Below are positions 10,176 to 19,791 of a stretch of 64,000 bases of DNA, in pieces. Each line of letters begins with the position of its first letter. Positions within the stretch are counted from its first letter, which is position 1. The stretch comes from Entamoeba invadens IP1 (lineage: Eukaryota > Evosea > Mastigamoebida > Endamoebidae). Where the stretch lies: NCBI RefSeq assembly GCF_000330505.1, contig NW_004440383.1, positions 373,001 to 437,000 on the forward strand. The letters run 5' to 3'. The position numbers and the translations under genes are program-made. The notes under the pieces are model-generated. The model was not told the origin of the DNA, made no database searches, and saw only the letters and a program-made list of their open reading frames with translations.

Positions 10176-11797
10176 AACGTGTGAATATCAAATTCTAGGG
10201 TATTTATGAGTTTTTTTTTAAACTGCTTTTTTCTATACATATATGCTTCCTTTTTGAGTTTTTGGCATTATACAACATACGACTATACCCGATAATATAG
10301 TCAGAATACATCCATTTCTGACTCGATTAAGAAGGTGCGTTTATTAATGAAGTTTGCTCTTTTCTCTCAAAACTGTTGTGATTCGGCAAAAGTTTTTGTT
10401 TGTCTTCATTTGCCTTCGTCTAAAAAATGAAGTTGGTTTTCTTTTTTCTACGCCACTTTTCAGTGTCAATTCAGGAATAAACATAAAAATAATGTGAAGT
10501 AATTATAAGACACAGTTTGGCGCAAATCTCACTTTCTTGTGATATTTTATGAATTCTGTAACAAGTGTCTATTTTTGGTAAAAAAAGAAAAAATATGTGG
10601 TGATAAGACCTTCAAATTTAGGTCATCTTCATGGAAAATGAAAGCATTTTATTTGGTTCGAAATTTTCTGTTTTTTCAATTTAAAACTGTTTGTAAAAGA
10701 AGTAATTATTTCCATAAAAAAAATGCAATTTCCCATAGAATTAGGGATTGTTAATTGTAAGTTTACATAAGAAAGAAGTCAAACAAAAACAGTCGAAGTG
10801 TTACCATTCAATCTATACCAAAAGTATTAGTTATTTTTTATTTTGTCGGTCTGAAAGTTTAAGTCCCGTTTAATTAAACAAAATATTTTTAAAATATTTT
10901 TCATTGATTGTAAAACACAATTTTGAGCGAGTCTCATTTTTTTTATATTATATATCACTATATCCTAACAAACGGGTTATTGTGTTTATACATATATAGT
11001 GAAAACAGTATCGGCATATTCTTCTAAATAATACCAACACTCAAAAGAAATAGAATTCAAAAAAAAAACAAATTAAAACCCCAATTTATCACAAAATATT
11101 GGTATTGTTTGCAAAAACAAAAATAGTAATTATCATATAAATAAAATAATTTCCAAATAATTAGTGTTTTATAATACATTATAAGATAGTTGTGATACTG
11201 GTAAAAAGTGAATTAAATTGTCCAATTAAAAAAAATAAAAAATGATAAATTATTCAAATAATTCAAATAATTTAATTTTTTTTACATTTCAAATAAGTTT
11301 TATTTAATATAACAATCAATAAATACTTGATTTTTTTGTTGAGTAATATATTATATTAATAATATATATATTAAAGTATTTTTGGGTAAATGAATTAATA
11401 ATTTACAAAGACAAAAATAACTTAATTATTATTTAATAAAGATTGAAACAAATAAACAGTTTATAACTTTAATATTGGAATAGTACCTTAATTTCTTCTT
11501 GTCTTTCTGCGCCTTAACCAACCATCTTGTCTTTTTGTGGCTAGTCCCAGTTTCATATATTTAGAAAACTACATGAAAAACACAAGAAGTGGGTTGAGAA
11601 ACTTAAATCGTGAACGACCATCACCTTTAATCTTTTCATTTTCAACATTTAAGAAACGAAATATGAAAAGAATCAAGATAGGCTGTCACTCAAACAGAAA
11701 AAAACATATCGTGAATGAATATTGATTATTCAACTGAATAACAACTAAGCTACGCAGAATTATGTGTTATTTTTGCGTTAACAATTTATAATAATTA
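10176..11797. other. Long AT-rich intergenic region left of the transposon
   Basis: About 1.6 kb with no supported gene. Short open frames (10539-10754 and 11537-11725) are Lys/Phe-rich with no motif, and the latter lacks an ATG. The sequence is mostly A/T homopolymer-like. The region ends at the TA (11796-11797) that flanks the intact transposon copy. Confidence 0.5.
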
Positions 11798-11847
11798 CAG
11801 TTTTAGACAAAACCTGTGCAACTTTTGCAAAAATGGGGTGACTGAGT
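11798..11847 (+). repeat. Left terminal inverted repeat of the pogo/Tc1-type element
   Basis: About 50 bp co-linear with the reverse complement of 15346-15395. Shared blocks are CAGTT at the tip, AAAACC, GTGCAACTT, GCAAAAATGGGG and ACTGAGT. It is preceded by TA at 11796-11797. Confidence 0.9.
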
Positions 11848-12409
11848 AAAAAAACAAGGAATCCTAAAAATAAAACTATTTTTTTTTCTTCATGGCGCAA
11901 CTCTTTTATATTTTTTTTTTGTTTTTTCTTTGTACATTTTTTATTTTTTGGACAATCTCAATAGTTTTTTTTGGTGAAAAAATATTATTAAAAACAACAC
12001 GAAAATCACAAGTTTATTCATTTTCAAACCATAAGTTTCAAATAGTGAACAAAGAAGACGGTGGATTTTATAAAAAGATTCTTTTTCAATAAAACAAAAA
12101 CCCTTTCGATGCACCTTTCTTTCATTTTTCACAATATCGCGTAATCAATAACAAATGTTTTTTTGGTGCAAACTTTAAAATAAAAAATGGTTTTTATAGC
12201 GGTTTTTAAATGTACAACAACAATATATTTCTTCAATATTACACTCGACCACTATTTTTTTGTTATGAACAATTGTTAAAGTTAAAAGTAATTTATACTT
12301 TTAAAATATAATAAAATCCTTATTTTCTCCTTAGTTGTAATACTATAATGATTTTTATATGTGCTTGTATTAAAAAGCACTAGTTTTTTCTTTTTAATCA
12401 AACAAATAA

Positions 12410-14217
12410 ATGGCTTCCGAGTATCACGAAAAAATGAAGGGATTGGATTTCAAAGAAATGGAAGATAACATAGAGCAAAGAACACTTGGCGACCCCATGT
12501 CTGATAAATATGAAGATTTTTTCGAAGCGGCATCATTTATTCAATCCAAATTTTTGCTTGAAGAAATAATAAAAAGGTATCCAGACCTCGAGAATAAAAA
12601 TCGGACATACCAAATTGGTATATGTATTGAGGTGTTCAAATCCCTAAAACTTTGGGAAAACACGGTTTGTGAATTGTTCAACATTGGCAAACATACTCTT
12701 TCAAAAGAAAAGATGAAATTTCCCGCGATTGTGCACAAAATGGTACTTGAGCCGGGAAGGCCAAGTGAAATTAGAAGCAACCGCGAATCAATTGTAAAAT
12801 ACATTTTTGGTCACAGGAAAGTCGGTTTAGCAGTAACAAGTCTTCATGTATTCCAATTTTGCACCAATGAATTGCAAATGATGGTGTCAAAATCAAATCT
12901 CCATAGATACATAATGCGATTGACACTGTTTGAATACGTTTTAGGAATACCCGACGAAAATTTCAGAGTGAAAGTGGAAGAAAAAGATATCAAAGAATTT
13001 TACAATGTTACTCTACAAAGAATAGTTGGTCTTCATCCAGCACTTGTTTTAAATGAAGATGAGATGGGAACACAACCATTCACAGACAGAAAAGCCGTGA
13101 AAGTGTACGTCAACAAGGGAGAACAAAGAATGCACAGAACACTTAAAATTGGACTAAGCAGAGCAGGGAGAAGAACAACACTGATAGGATGCATAGCGTT
13201 GAGTGGTGATGTGTTGACTCCAGGAACTGTTGTGCCAAACAAAACAGTGAATGTTGTATTATATGACAACAGATATGACGACTCTTCGATAAAAATATAC
13301 AACACGAAGAATGGCTTTATAAGCACTGACATATTTTTGGCGTGGTTTCGAGATGTCGTTCTAACTTACATAATCAAAAAACGCAATGAACTTCGTCAAA
13401 CAATCGGTGACTTTAATGAAAAAGCGGCTTTTATCATAGATGGATGCAGTTGTCACGTCAACGAAGACCTAAGAGTAATATGCGAAGAAAATAACATTGA
13501 GTTGATCTTTCTTGTTCCTCACTCAAGCCATATGACGCAAAGTCTTGACGTGGGTGTCTTTGGTTCTTGTAAGAACCAACTAAGACGGTACTGTGAGTAT
13601 GTGACTCAAGTAGTCAAAGATGAATATAACGTTGAAAATAAAAGCACGGAAAATGTATTTGAGGAACAACTTAATATGGAGGAAGTGGTGGAGGAGGAAG
13701 AATTAGATGAAGTGGAAGGAGAAACAATTACAAAGAAGGTAAGAGAGAAAAGAGGAATTTGTCTTGTGAATAGACTCATCTCAATGTTGTCTGCATTTCA
13801 GGCGGCAACAACGAGACAAAACGTTGTCTCTGCTTTCCGGCAATGTGGTATCACTTACAAGACAGACATAAACTGTCCATCAAAAAAGAGACAATCATTG
13901 TCCCACAAAAGGCGAGAATTGTGTGTCGGGCATATCCAGGAATTTTTGGGTCTCCGGTTGCAGAAGAGGATTTAAACAAATGTGTTTTGATTCCAATGGT
14001 GGAGCACATATCTCATCCTGTGTTCGGACCAGAACGTAATCCAATTAGAAGCGAAGATGCGAGATTCAGTGAAATGAGGCGAGTTCAACAACGTCCACCA
14101 GAACGGAGACGACAAAAAGAGAGAAAATCAGTTGTTCGTAACAGCCAGAACATTTCTAACAGCCAAAGCTTGTTAAGTCGAGAAGATAGAGATTTGATAA
14201 TTTCAAGACTTATCTAA
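12410..14217 (+). CDS. pogo/Tigger-like DDE transposase with one frameshift
   Basis: The main frame, 12410-13975, encodes 521 residues from ATG 12410. The first about 200 residues are the likely helix-turn-helix DNA-binding part. The DDE_1-type catalytic core shows Asp217 (LNEDEMG), Asp344 (FIIDGCSCH) and Asp380 (HMTQSLDVGVFGS), a DD36D arrangement typical of pogo-like enzymes. An acidic tract (EEVVEEEELDEVEGE) follows. The downstream frame 13843-14217 reads more like protein from about 13890 onward (VPQKARIVCRAYPGIFGSPV) than the end of the main frame does, so a one-base shift at the A6 run 13882-13887 probably separates the C-terminal about 110 residues. That shift could be a mutation or a sequencing error. 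The gene lies inside the element at 11798-15395. Confidence 0.9.
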
Positions 14218-15345
14218 ATAATAGGACTTTTGCTTTATTTTTTTGTTTAACTCATAATTTTTTACAATAACACTAAGATGAAAATTGTCTTGTCATTCTA
14301 TTGTATATTGATTTCTCCATGATATCGTTTCTTTTGTGAGCTCGATTTTCGATTTATATTATGTTGATTTTTTCTATAACAGAACAATATTTCCAATTAC
14401 TGATTCAGACCAACATGATTAGTCTTTCATTGTTTGTTTATTTGAACAACAAATCACGTTTAATATGTGGTCAATCAACACTTCGAATACTAGAAGACTA
14501 AAAAACCAAACAAAAAAATTAATTAAAATTTGTGGTATTTTTATTATCAAGTGTTAGTAAAAAAGATGGTATCATTTTGGCGAAAGAAATGACAATTAAG
14601 TTTTTCGATAAAAAGTAAACACATCTAAGCGATTTTTTTGTTTTGTTCAAATTATGGCATTTAAATTCTCAATTGATAAAAGATGGTCTTCCCAAAACAA
14701 CATTTTTACCTTTATAAATGATTGATATTATGCATTTTTTGAAAAAAAAACATTTTAACTAATCATAAACAAGAAGGAAATAACAGGCAAAAAACAGGAT
14801 TAAAAAGTTACAAACAATTGAACTATACAAATGAAAAAAAGGTGCACGAAAACTAGGTTTTTAAAGTCTGACATTCCACAAGAAAAACTGGGTTATTTAA
14901 GAATTTATTGATCTTCAAAATCATTCCAGCTTTACCTAAAGCCTTAGTCGTCGGGTTGAATGAATTATTTTTCGTTTATAGCCACACACTTGTCCGCTGA
15001 CCTTTCTATTCAATTCATAACATAGAAATTGTCCAAGAAACACATACGCATAATAGTACTTTTATTTTTCGGACTTTTAATATCAAACCCACTCCTTTGC
15101 TGTCAGTAACAATTTTGGACTAACCCCAAATGTTCCGCGTTCAACAATATCATGATTGTTGTTAGTTTAATTTGTAAATGAATAGCTTTGTTAATTTTTT
15201 ATTGTTTTTAATTCTTCTTTTATAATAAACAAAACAATAAAACAATAAAACAATAACATAATTAATGTAAGTTTCTTAATAATTTTATAATTAATCTTAA
15301 AACATTTTAGAAATAATGTTATTCTTCTTTTTTTAGAATTATTTA

Positions 15346-15395
15346 ACTCAGTAACCCCATTTTTGCTTAAGTTGCACTGGTTTTTATCATAACTG
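15346..15395 (-). repeat. Right terminal inverted repeat of the pogo/Tc1-type element
   Basis: This is the reverse-complement partner of 11798-11847. It ends ...ATAACTG at 15395 and is followed by TA. The same terminus is seen, decayed and interrupted, in the older copy at 3280-3774. Confidence 0.9.
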
Positions 15396-15472
15396 TATAT
15401 GTTAACAGTTGATAATCACTGTTAATATTATCATTTACTTTCATTTGTTAAATTAATTATAATATATAATAT

Positions 15473-15515
15473 ATATATGATATTTATAATATTATATATT
15501 ATAAATATCATATAT
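15473..15515. repeat. Perfect 20-bp AT palindrome, 3-nt spacer
   Basis: The left arm 15473-15492 (ATATATGATATTTATAATAT) is the exact reverse complement of 15496-15515. It lies 78 bp outside the transposon's right end. It could extrude as a cruciform or be the remnant of a small AT-rich mobile repeat. Confidence 0.7.
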
Positions 15516-15879
15516 TTTTATATCATCTCGATTATTATATAAATAGATGATTTTATCATAAATCATATATTTTCGGTTATAAAATTATCCCATTCTTTTT
15601 TTTATTGCTTTTATTTATTATTAGTTAGTAATAATCAATAATTATAATAATTATTATTAATTAATAATTATTTTAATAATAATATAACTATTTAAATATT
15701 TGTTTTCCAAACAACTTTACTAAAGTTTTAATTGTATTCAAACTAATAAAAGTATTATGGTTTATTATTATAGTTATTTAATACTCAAATTAAATTTTTA
15801 TTAAAAATTTTTATTATAATTTAGGTAACAAATTAATTTGATTAGAACAGATAAAAATAGATCAAAAAGTGAACATTAC

Positions 15880-15889
15880 TTCCCGAAAT
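15880..15889 (+). promoter_or_regulatory. TTCCCGAAAT motif upstream of ornithine cyclodeaminase
   Basis: This 10-mer stands out in an A/T background 96 bp before the ATG. Close matches occur at 19649-19658 (134 bp before the ATG at 19792) and 56292-56301 (285 bp before the ATG at 56586), each followed by AT and purines. It is a candidate shared promoter element; no function is established. Confidence 0.35.
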
Positions 15890-15985
15890 ATAGGTCTGAA
15901 TACATTTAAAACAGAACCCATTATATTAATACAAATAACAATAAGTTTCTGATTAATTCTCACCCCATCTCGAAAAAACAATTTC

Positions 15986-16978
15986 ATGTCACAACAAGAA
16001 ACACTTCTTTTTATTAACAAAGAGGACGTTTTTAAACTCGGCGATTTAAAACGGACTATGGCCAAAGTCAAAGAAGCAATGCTTGTCTTAGAATCTGGAG
16101 AATACTTAATGCCAGAACGTTTATCAGCCACTTACAAAGAGCGCACTGTCCTCTCCATGCCCGCTTTGACTAATACAGCATCTGGAACAAAATTGCTAAC
16201 AGTGACGCCTTCTAACATCAAACTTGGTCTTCCAAGCATATTTGGATTAATGACAGTCAATGACTTCACCACTGGAAAGCCACTTGCAATTATCGACGGA
16301 AGTGCTTTGACGTCTTTAAGAACTGGTGCGGTTGGCGGACTTGCAGTGGACTATCTAGCTCCAAAAAATGCAAAGAGTGTTGGTATTGCTGGGTGTGGTG
16401 CTCAAGGCTTTTACCAACTTATTTACACATGTTGTGTAAGACCCATTGAAAGGGTCTATTTGTATGACGCATATGCAAAAGACTTGACAAACTTCATTGA
16501 AAGAGTGAAGAAGGCACTTTGTGAGTACAAAATAGAAGAGAAAATCACTTTTGTGGTGTGCAAAGATACAAAGGAACTCATTTCACAGTCCGAAATAGTT
16601 ATCACTGCAACGACTTCAAACACTCCAATATTCGATAACGACAAGACTCTCTTTCATGGAAAGACTATAATCGGCGTTGGATCGTATCAACCAACGTGCA
16701 GAGAATTTCCTGACGCAATATTTGGAGAAGACACCGCTGTTTTTATTGAACTACCTTTTGCAAAGGAAGAGACTGGGGACTTGGCAATTCCAATTGAGAA
16801 TGGACTCATAAAAACTGAGGACATACACTTACTCGTTGAACTCGACAAAAAGCCAGAACTCATGAAGAAAACAAACTTCTTTAAAACAGTTGGCATGGCC
16901 TTGTATGACATTGTTGTTGCAAACGATTTATATATTGTGGCCAAAGAGAAGAATGCTGGACAAGTTGTTAAACTATAA
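15986..16978 (+). CDS. Ornithine cyclodeaminase / mu-crystallin family protein
   Basis: The product of 330 residues matches the ornithine cyclodeaminase/mu-crystallin family over its whole length. Family members use NAD(P) either to convert ornithine to proline with loss of ammonia or to reduce cyclic imino acids or ketimines. Visible features are the substrate-side MPERLSATY and TKLLTVTPSN segments, the conserved SLRTGAVGGLAVDYLAP block, and the dinucleotide-binding GIAGCGAQG at about residues 132-140. Start is ATG 15986, single exon. It could feed proline synthesis, but substrate cannot be read from sequence. The family is mainly prokaryotic, so bacterial origin by transfer is plausible; codon use is not obviously different from neighbours. 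Confidence 0.93.
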   Translation: MSQQETLLFINKEDVFKLGDLKRTMAKVKEAMLVLESGEYLMPERLSATYKERTVLSMPALTNTASGTKLLTVTPSNIKLGLPSIFGLMTVNDFTTGKPLAIIDGSALTSLRTGAVGGLAVDYLAPKNAKSVGIAGCGAQGFYQLIYTCCVRPIERVYLYDAYAKDLTNFIERVKKALCEYKIEEKITFVVCKDTKELISQSEIVITATTSNTPIFDNDKTLFHGKTIIGVGSYQPTCREFPDAIFGEDTAVFIELPFAKEETGDLAIPIENGLIKTEDIHLLVELDKKPELMKKTNFFKTVGMALYDIVVANDLYIVAKEKNAGQVVKL

Positions 16979-17157
16979 ATTTATAGTTTATTGTTATTAA
17001 ATCAATTTTCTATTTATAGGTAGAAGACTTCACTTCTTATAGATGTTTTTTAAAGCACAAACCATTAATTAATAGTTTATCAATAGTTTGAGTATTGTTT
17101 GTTAATAATAACTATAATATTTTAGTATTAACTAAATAATTTCTTTTAAGAAAAGAG

Positions 17158-17581
17158 ATGAACGACAAGGAGAACGAAGAGCGAACGACAGACAGCCAAA
17201 CATCTCAAATTGAACAACGAGAAAATGAAACGTATGAACTTTCAGAGAGTGAGATAATCATTCGGCCATATCCTCTTGTCATCAGACAAAAACACCCCAT
17301 TATAGACGTCGACGAAATCAATGAACAAACAAGTCTGAACAATCCAATCGTTATTTCAGACGATGTAGCGATTGACGTTGATGAGAACGAATCGACACAA
17401 AAGGCACTGACATTTGTGGATATGCACCAAAAAGGACTTACCAAACGTCTCAACACAAGAAAGCCAAGACTATACCATTTTTAATGGAAATCAAAATGAA
17501 ACAAACGACTCATTAGTGCAATTTATTGGAATGGACCTGAACAATGCAGAACTTATTTGCTCGCAAGACAGCTCATATTAG
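17158..17581 (+). CDS. Small acidic hypothetical protein, probable frameshift
   Basis: The first frame runs from ATG 17158 to a stop at 17484 (108 residues). It is polar and acidic, rich in Glu, Asn, Thr and Asp (DVDEINEQTS, DVDENEST), with no membrane segment. Directly at the stop the +1 frame stays open for 32 more codons to TAG 17581 with good coding character (NDSLVQFIGMDLNNAEL). The switch point is a T5 run (17479-17483), so one extra T, real or a sequencing error, would explain both. Family not recognised; probably disordered. Confidence 0.6.
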
Positions 17582-17744
17582 AATGTCAGCAACCACTCAC
17601 AATCCAAGACTGGAGTTTTGCTCTTTAATAAAATATAATATGTATTATAAGTAATAACTTAGTTGTAGTTAAATTTAATACAGTAACATTGAGAAGTAAC
17701 TACTAAAGTATAGTTAAATTATTAACGATGACTTATTAAAATAC

Positions 17745-18596
17745 TTAATGCTTTGTTTGTGGCACATAATTTGAGTAGAGTTCATACAGGTGACTTGATG
17801 TTCCTAAAGTTATTTGCAAATCTGCATTTTGATAATAAGAGTCGCATATCTGTAAATTTTGAATGATTGTGTCAAGCAACACGGCTTTTCCAATGACGTT
17901 ATTTCTTGTGAGTGAAGGAAACGCTATGTTTGTGAAGTGAACATGAAAGTGCCAGAACGAAGGATGGTAATGGCAGTAAACCACTATTTCGTCCTTTTCA
18001 AGTCCGTAAGTGTTATGTATAAATTCGAGGACTTCTGTTTTGAGTTTTTTGAGGAAAGGGACGTGTTGTTGGCGGAGTGAACGAATAGAAAGAATCGAAC
18101 TGTCTCTTGAAAAACAGATTGCATAGAATTGGGTCAAGTCTTTCATATTCCACTTTACATCTGGGACTAGGAAAAAGTCATCTTGGGTATAGAGTGGAGT
18201 CGATTTTAAAGAGCCATAGTTGTCTATCCACTGGGTGACTGATGAAGGAATTTTCTTGATCTGAGGTAACATGATTTGTTCATACATCTCACGAGTTTCT
18301 GTGAACATGTGGTAAGTCTGAGCTTTATATTTGTTAAGTTCTTGTGGTGTATGGATTGTCATAACATTCACTTCGTAATCGGTAGTTGCATTGTCTTTAC
18401 TAATTTTTTTATTATATTTAATCGAAGAAACTGTTTTTTCAATAATGTCGGAGTCTGGGGAGTCGGTAATGAGTGTAATAAGTGAATCTATTTCAGACGG
18501 TGTCACACTGCTTTTGGTTATAGTGAACAATGTTTTGTTTTTAAGTAACACAACACCCTTAAGATCGGAAAGGTTGTTCACCAATTCAAATGACAT
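17745..18596 (-). CDS. Scavenger mRNA decapping enzyme DcpS (HIT superfamily)
   Basis: DcpS hydrolyses the m7GpppN cap dinucleotide left after 3'-to-5' mRNA decay, releasing m7GMP. The 283-residue product ends with the DcpS-type histidine triad, HPSFWHFHVHF (His216, His218 and His220). Upstream are family blocks FFLVPDVKWN (residues 141-150) and the SIRSLRQQHVPFLKKL stretch, which correspond to the 'LIPDLKW' and 'SLRDL..eHl.lL' signatures. The N-terminal domain is shorter than in animal DcpS (about 340 residues). Start is ATG 18596, single exon. It is flanked downstream by a convergent small gene and upstream by the MITE-bearing spacer. Confidence 0.93.
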   Translation of the reverse strand: MSFELVNNLSDLKGVVLLKNKTLFTITKSSVTPSEIDSLITLITDSPDSDIIEKTVSSIKYNKKISKDNATTDYEVNVMTIHTPQELNKYKAQTYHMFTETREMYEQIMLPQIKKIPSSVTQWIDNYGSLKSTPLYTQDDFFLVPDVKWNMKDLTQFYAICFSRDSSILSIRSLRQQHVPFLKKLKTEVLEFIHNTYGLEKDEIVVYCHYHPSFWHFHVHFTNIAFPSLTRNNVIGKAVLLDTIIQNLQICDSYYQNADLQITLGTSSHLYELYSNYVPQTKH

Positions 18597-19791
18597 AGTG
18601 CTTTATTTGTTTTAAAAAACCCTTTTTGTGTTATTGGCTTGCTATTAAATTGAAAAAATTCAATTATTCAAATATTAGTTGGTATTATTATTTTGTTGAG
18701 TCACTATTTAAATCAAAAGATTAAATACTTGTAATACACATATCGTATATAATTGAATTTTAAAAAATTGGATGAATTGTAATTACATTGTTAAGGTGTT
18801 TAGATTTTTCAATTGAATTCAAGACCTTTAAAGTTAATACGATAACAAATACATAAACGGAGATAATTGAACAAATGAAAAGCATTATATAGAGTCAGTC
18901 TTTTAACGTTATCTGGTGGACAAAAAATAGATTCATTTTTGTCTAAACATCGGGCATTAGGTAAAACGTGAAAAAACCCGAAACAATTGGGATGGGTTTT
19001 TGGGACTGCTTCCCGAATTATTCCCATTTTTATGGTCCAAAAGGCACCAGATAACGTTTGAGACCAGATAATGTTAAAAGACAGACTGTATTTGATTATT
19101 TATCTCATTATTAAACACTTTTAATGTAATTTGATCACTTTCTTGCTTATGTCTATTAATAATATATATATGAAGGTGTAGTGTTGTTTTCTAATCATTT
19201 AAAACATTTATTGGAATGCTAAATAGTATTCAATTAAAAATAAAATTTAAGTTTTATTTTATCCTTCATAATAACATCATTATATTTTCATTATTATAAT
19301 TATTAATTATTAATAACATAAAAATACAAGTTAAAAAATATTATTATTTAAATATTATTTGAAGCAAAGTTGAATTTATTTGAGTTTTGGAAGAATCGAA
19401 AAGACTTCACAATCAAATTTAAAACCAAAAAAAAACATAAACCAATTTTTATTAATAACAAATTATATTTGATATTAAACTTTGTTGATTTTGACTTGTG
19501 ATGTTTGAACCAGAAAAAATGAATTTTTCTTTTTTTTCAAATCACATTTTTTATTTAATTCAATTTAACAATCATAATAATTTCATTCTAGATACATAAA
19601 AATTATTAATTAAATTATAAATAAAAATACCTATCAAAAAACACCACATTCCCGAAATTGAAGTATATTTATATTAAAAAATGCTATGAACTAATAATTA
19701 GGTTTTTGATGATGTATTTCAAAAATAGGATATTTCACCCAATTTTTTGAACTGAAAAGTTTTAATTGAAAACTCTTAATTTTAATAAGAC
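18597..19791. other. Divergent intergenic region containing a MITE
   Basis: This spacer separates DcpS (minus) from the next plus-strand gene. It contains the 197-bp MITE at 18892-19088. Its remaining sequence is AT-rich, with TTCCCGAAAT at 19649-19658 before the downstream gene. The minus-strand open frame at 18809-19027 lies mostly in the MITE and is not supported as a gene. Confidence 0.6.
18892..19088. mobile_element. 197-bp MITE with 26-bp inverted termini and flanking TA
   Basis: The left terminus GAGTCAGTCTTTTAACGTTA (from 18892) and the reverse complement of the right terminus, CAGTCTGTCTTTTAACATTA, match at 23 of 26 positions. Both then continue TCTGGT. TA lies immediately outside each end (18890-18891 and 19089-19090), as for Tc1/mariner derivatives. 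Near the right end the CCAGATAA block occurs twice, suggesting subterminal binding sites. It has no coding capacity. Its termini differ from those of the 3.6-kb element except for the CAGT-like tip, so it belongs to another family. Confidence 0.8.

Larger units (their letters stand above)
11798..15395 (+). mobile_element. Near-intact pogo/Tc1-type DNA transposon, 3.6 kb
   Basis: The element begins CAGTTTTAGACAAAACC at 11798 and ends with the reverse complement of CAGTTATGATAAAAACC at 15395. It is flanked on both sides by TA (11796-11797 and 15396-15397), the target duplication of Tc1/mariner/pogo elements. The termini are inverted repeats of about 50 bp, roughly 80% identical without gaps, including GCAAAAATGGGG and ACTGAGT blocks. 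It carries one transposase gene (12410-14217) and about 1.1 kb of AT-rich 3' sequence with no second gene. A decayed relative lies at 2290-3774. The single reading-frame break in the transposase suggests a young but possibly non-autonomous copy. Confidence 0.93.
15396..15985. other. AT-rich spacer with a palindrome and an upstream motif
   Basis: Between the transposon and ornithine cyclodeaminase lies almost pure A/T sequence. It includes a perfect 20-bp palindrome (15473-15492 with 15496-15515, 3-nt spacer). TTCCCGAAAT is at 15880-15889. No gene is supported. Confidence 0.6.

Noticed and set aside
9901..10209. Plus-strand frame of 102 codons opposite the small gene at 9876-10175
   Set aside because: Only one strand is likely coding; the minus-strand product has better codon choice and soluble-protein composition.
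10539..10754. Plus-strand frame of 71 codons
   Set aside because: Lys/Phe-rich without motif in a long AT-rich spacer; indistinguishable from random open sequence.
11537..11725. Plus-strand frame of 62 codons
   Set aside because: It starts with GTG rather than ATG and has spacer-like composition.
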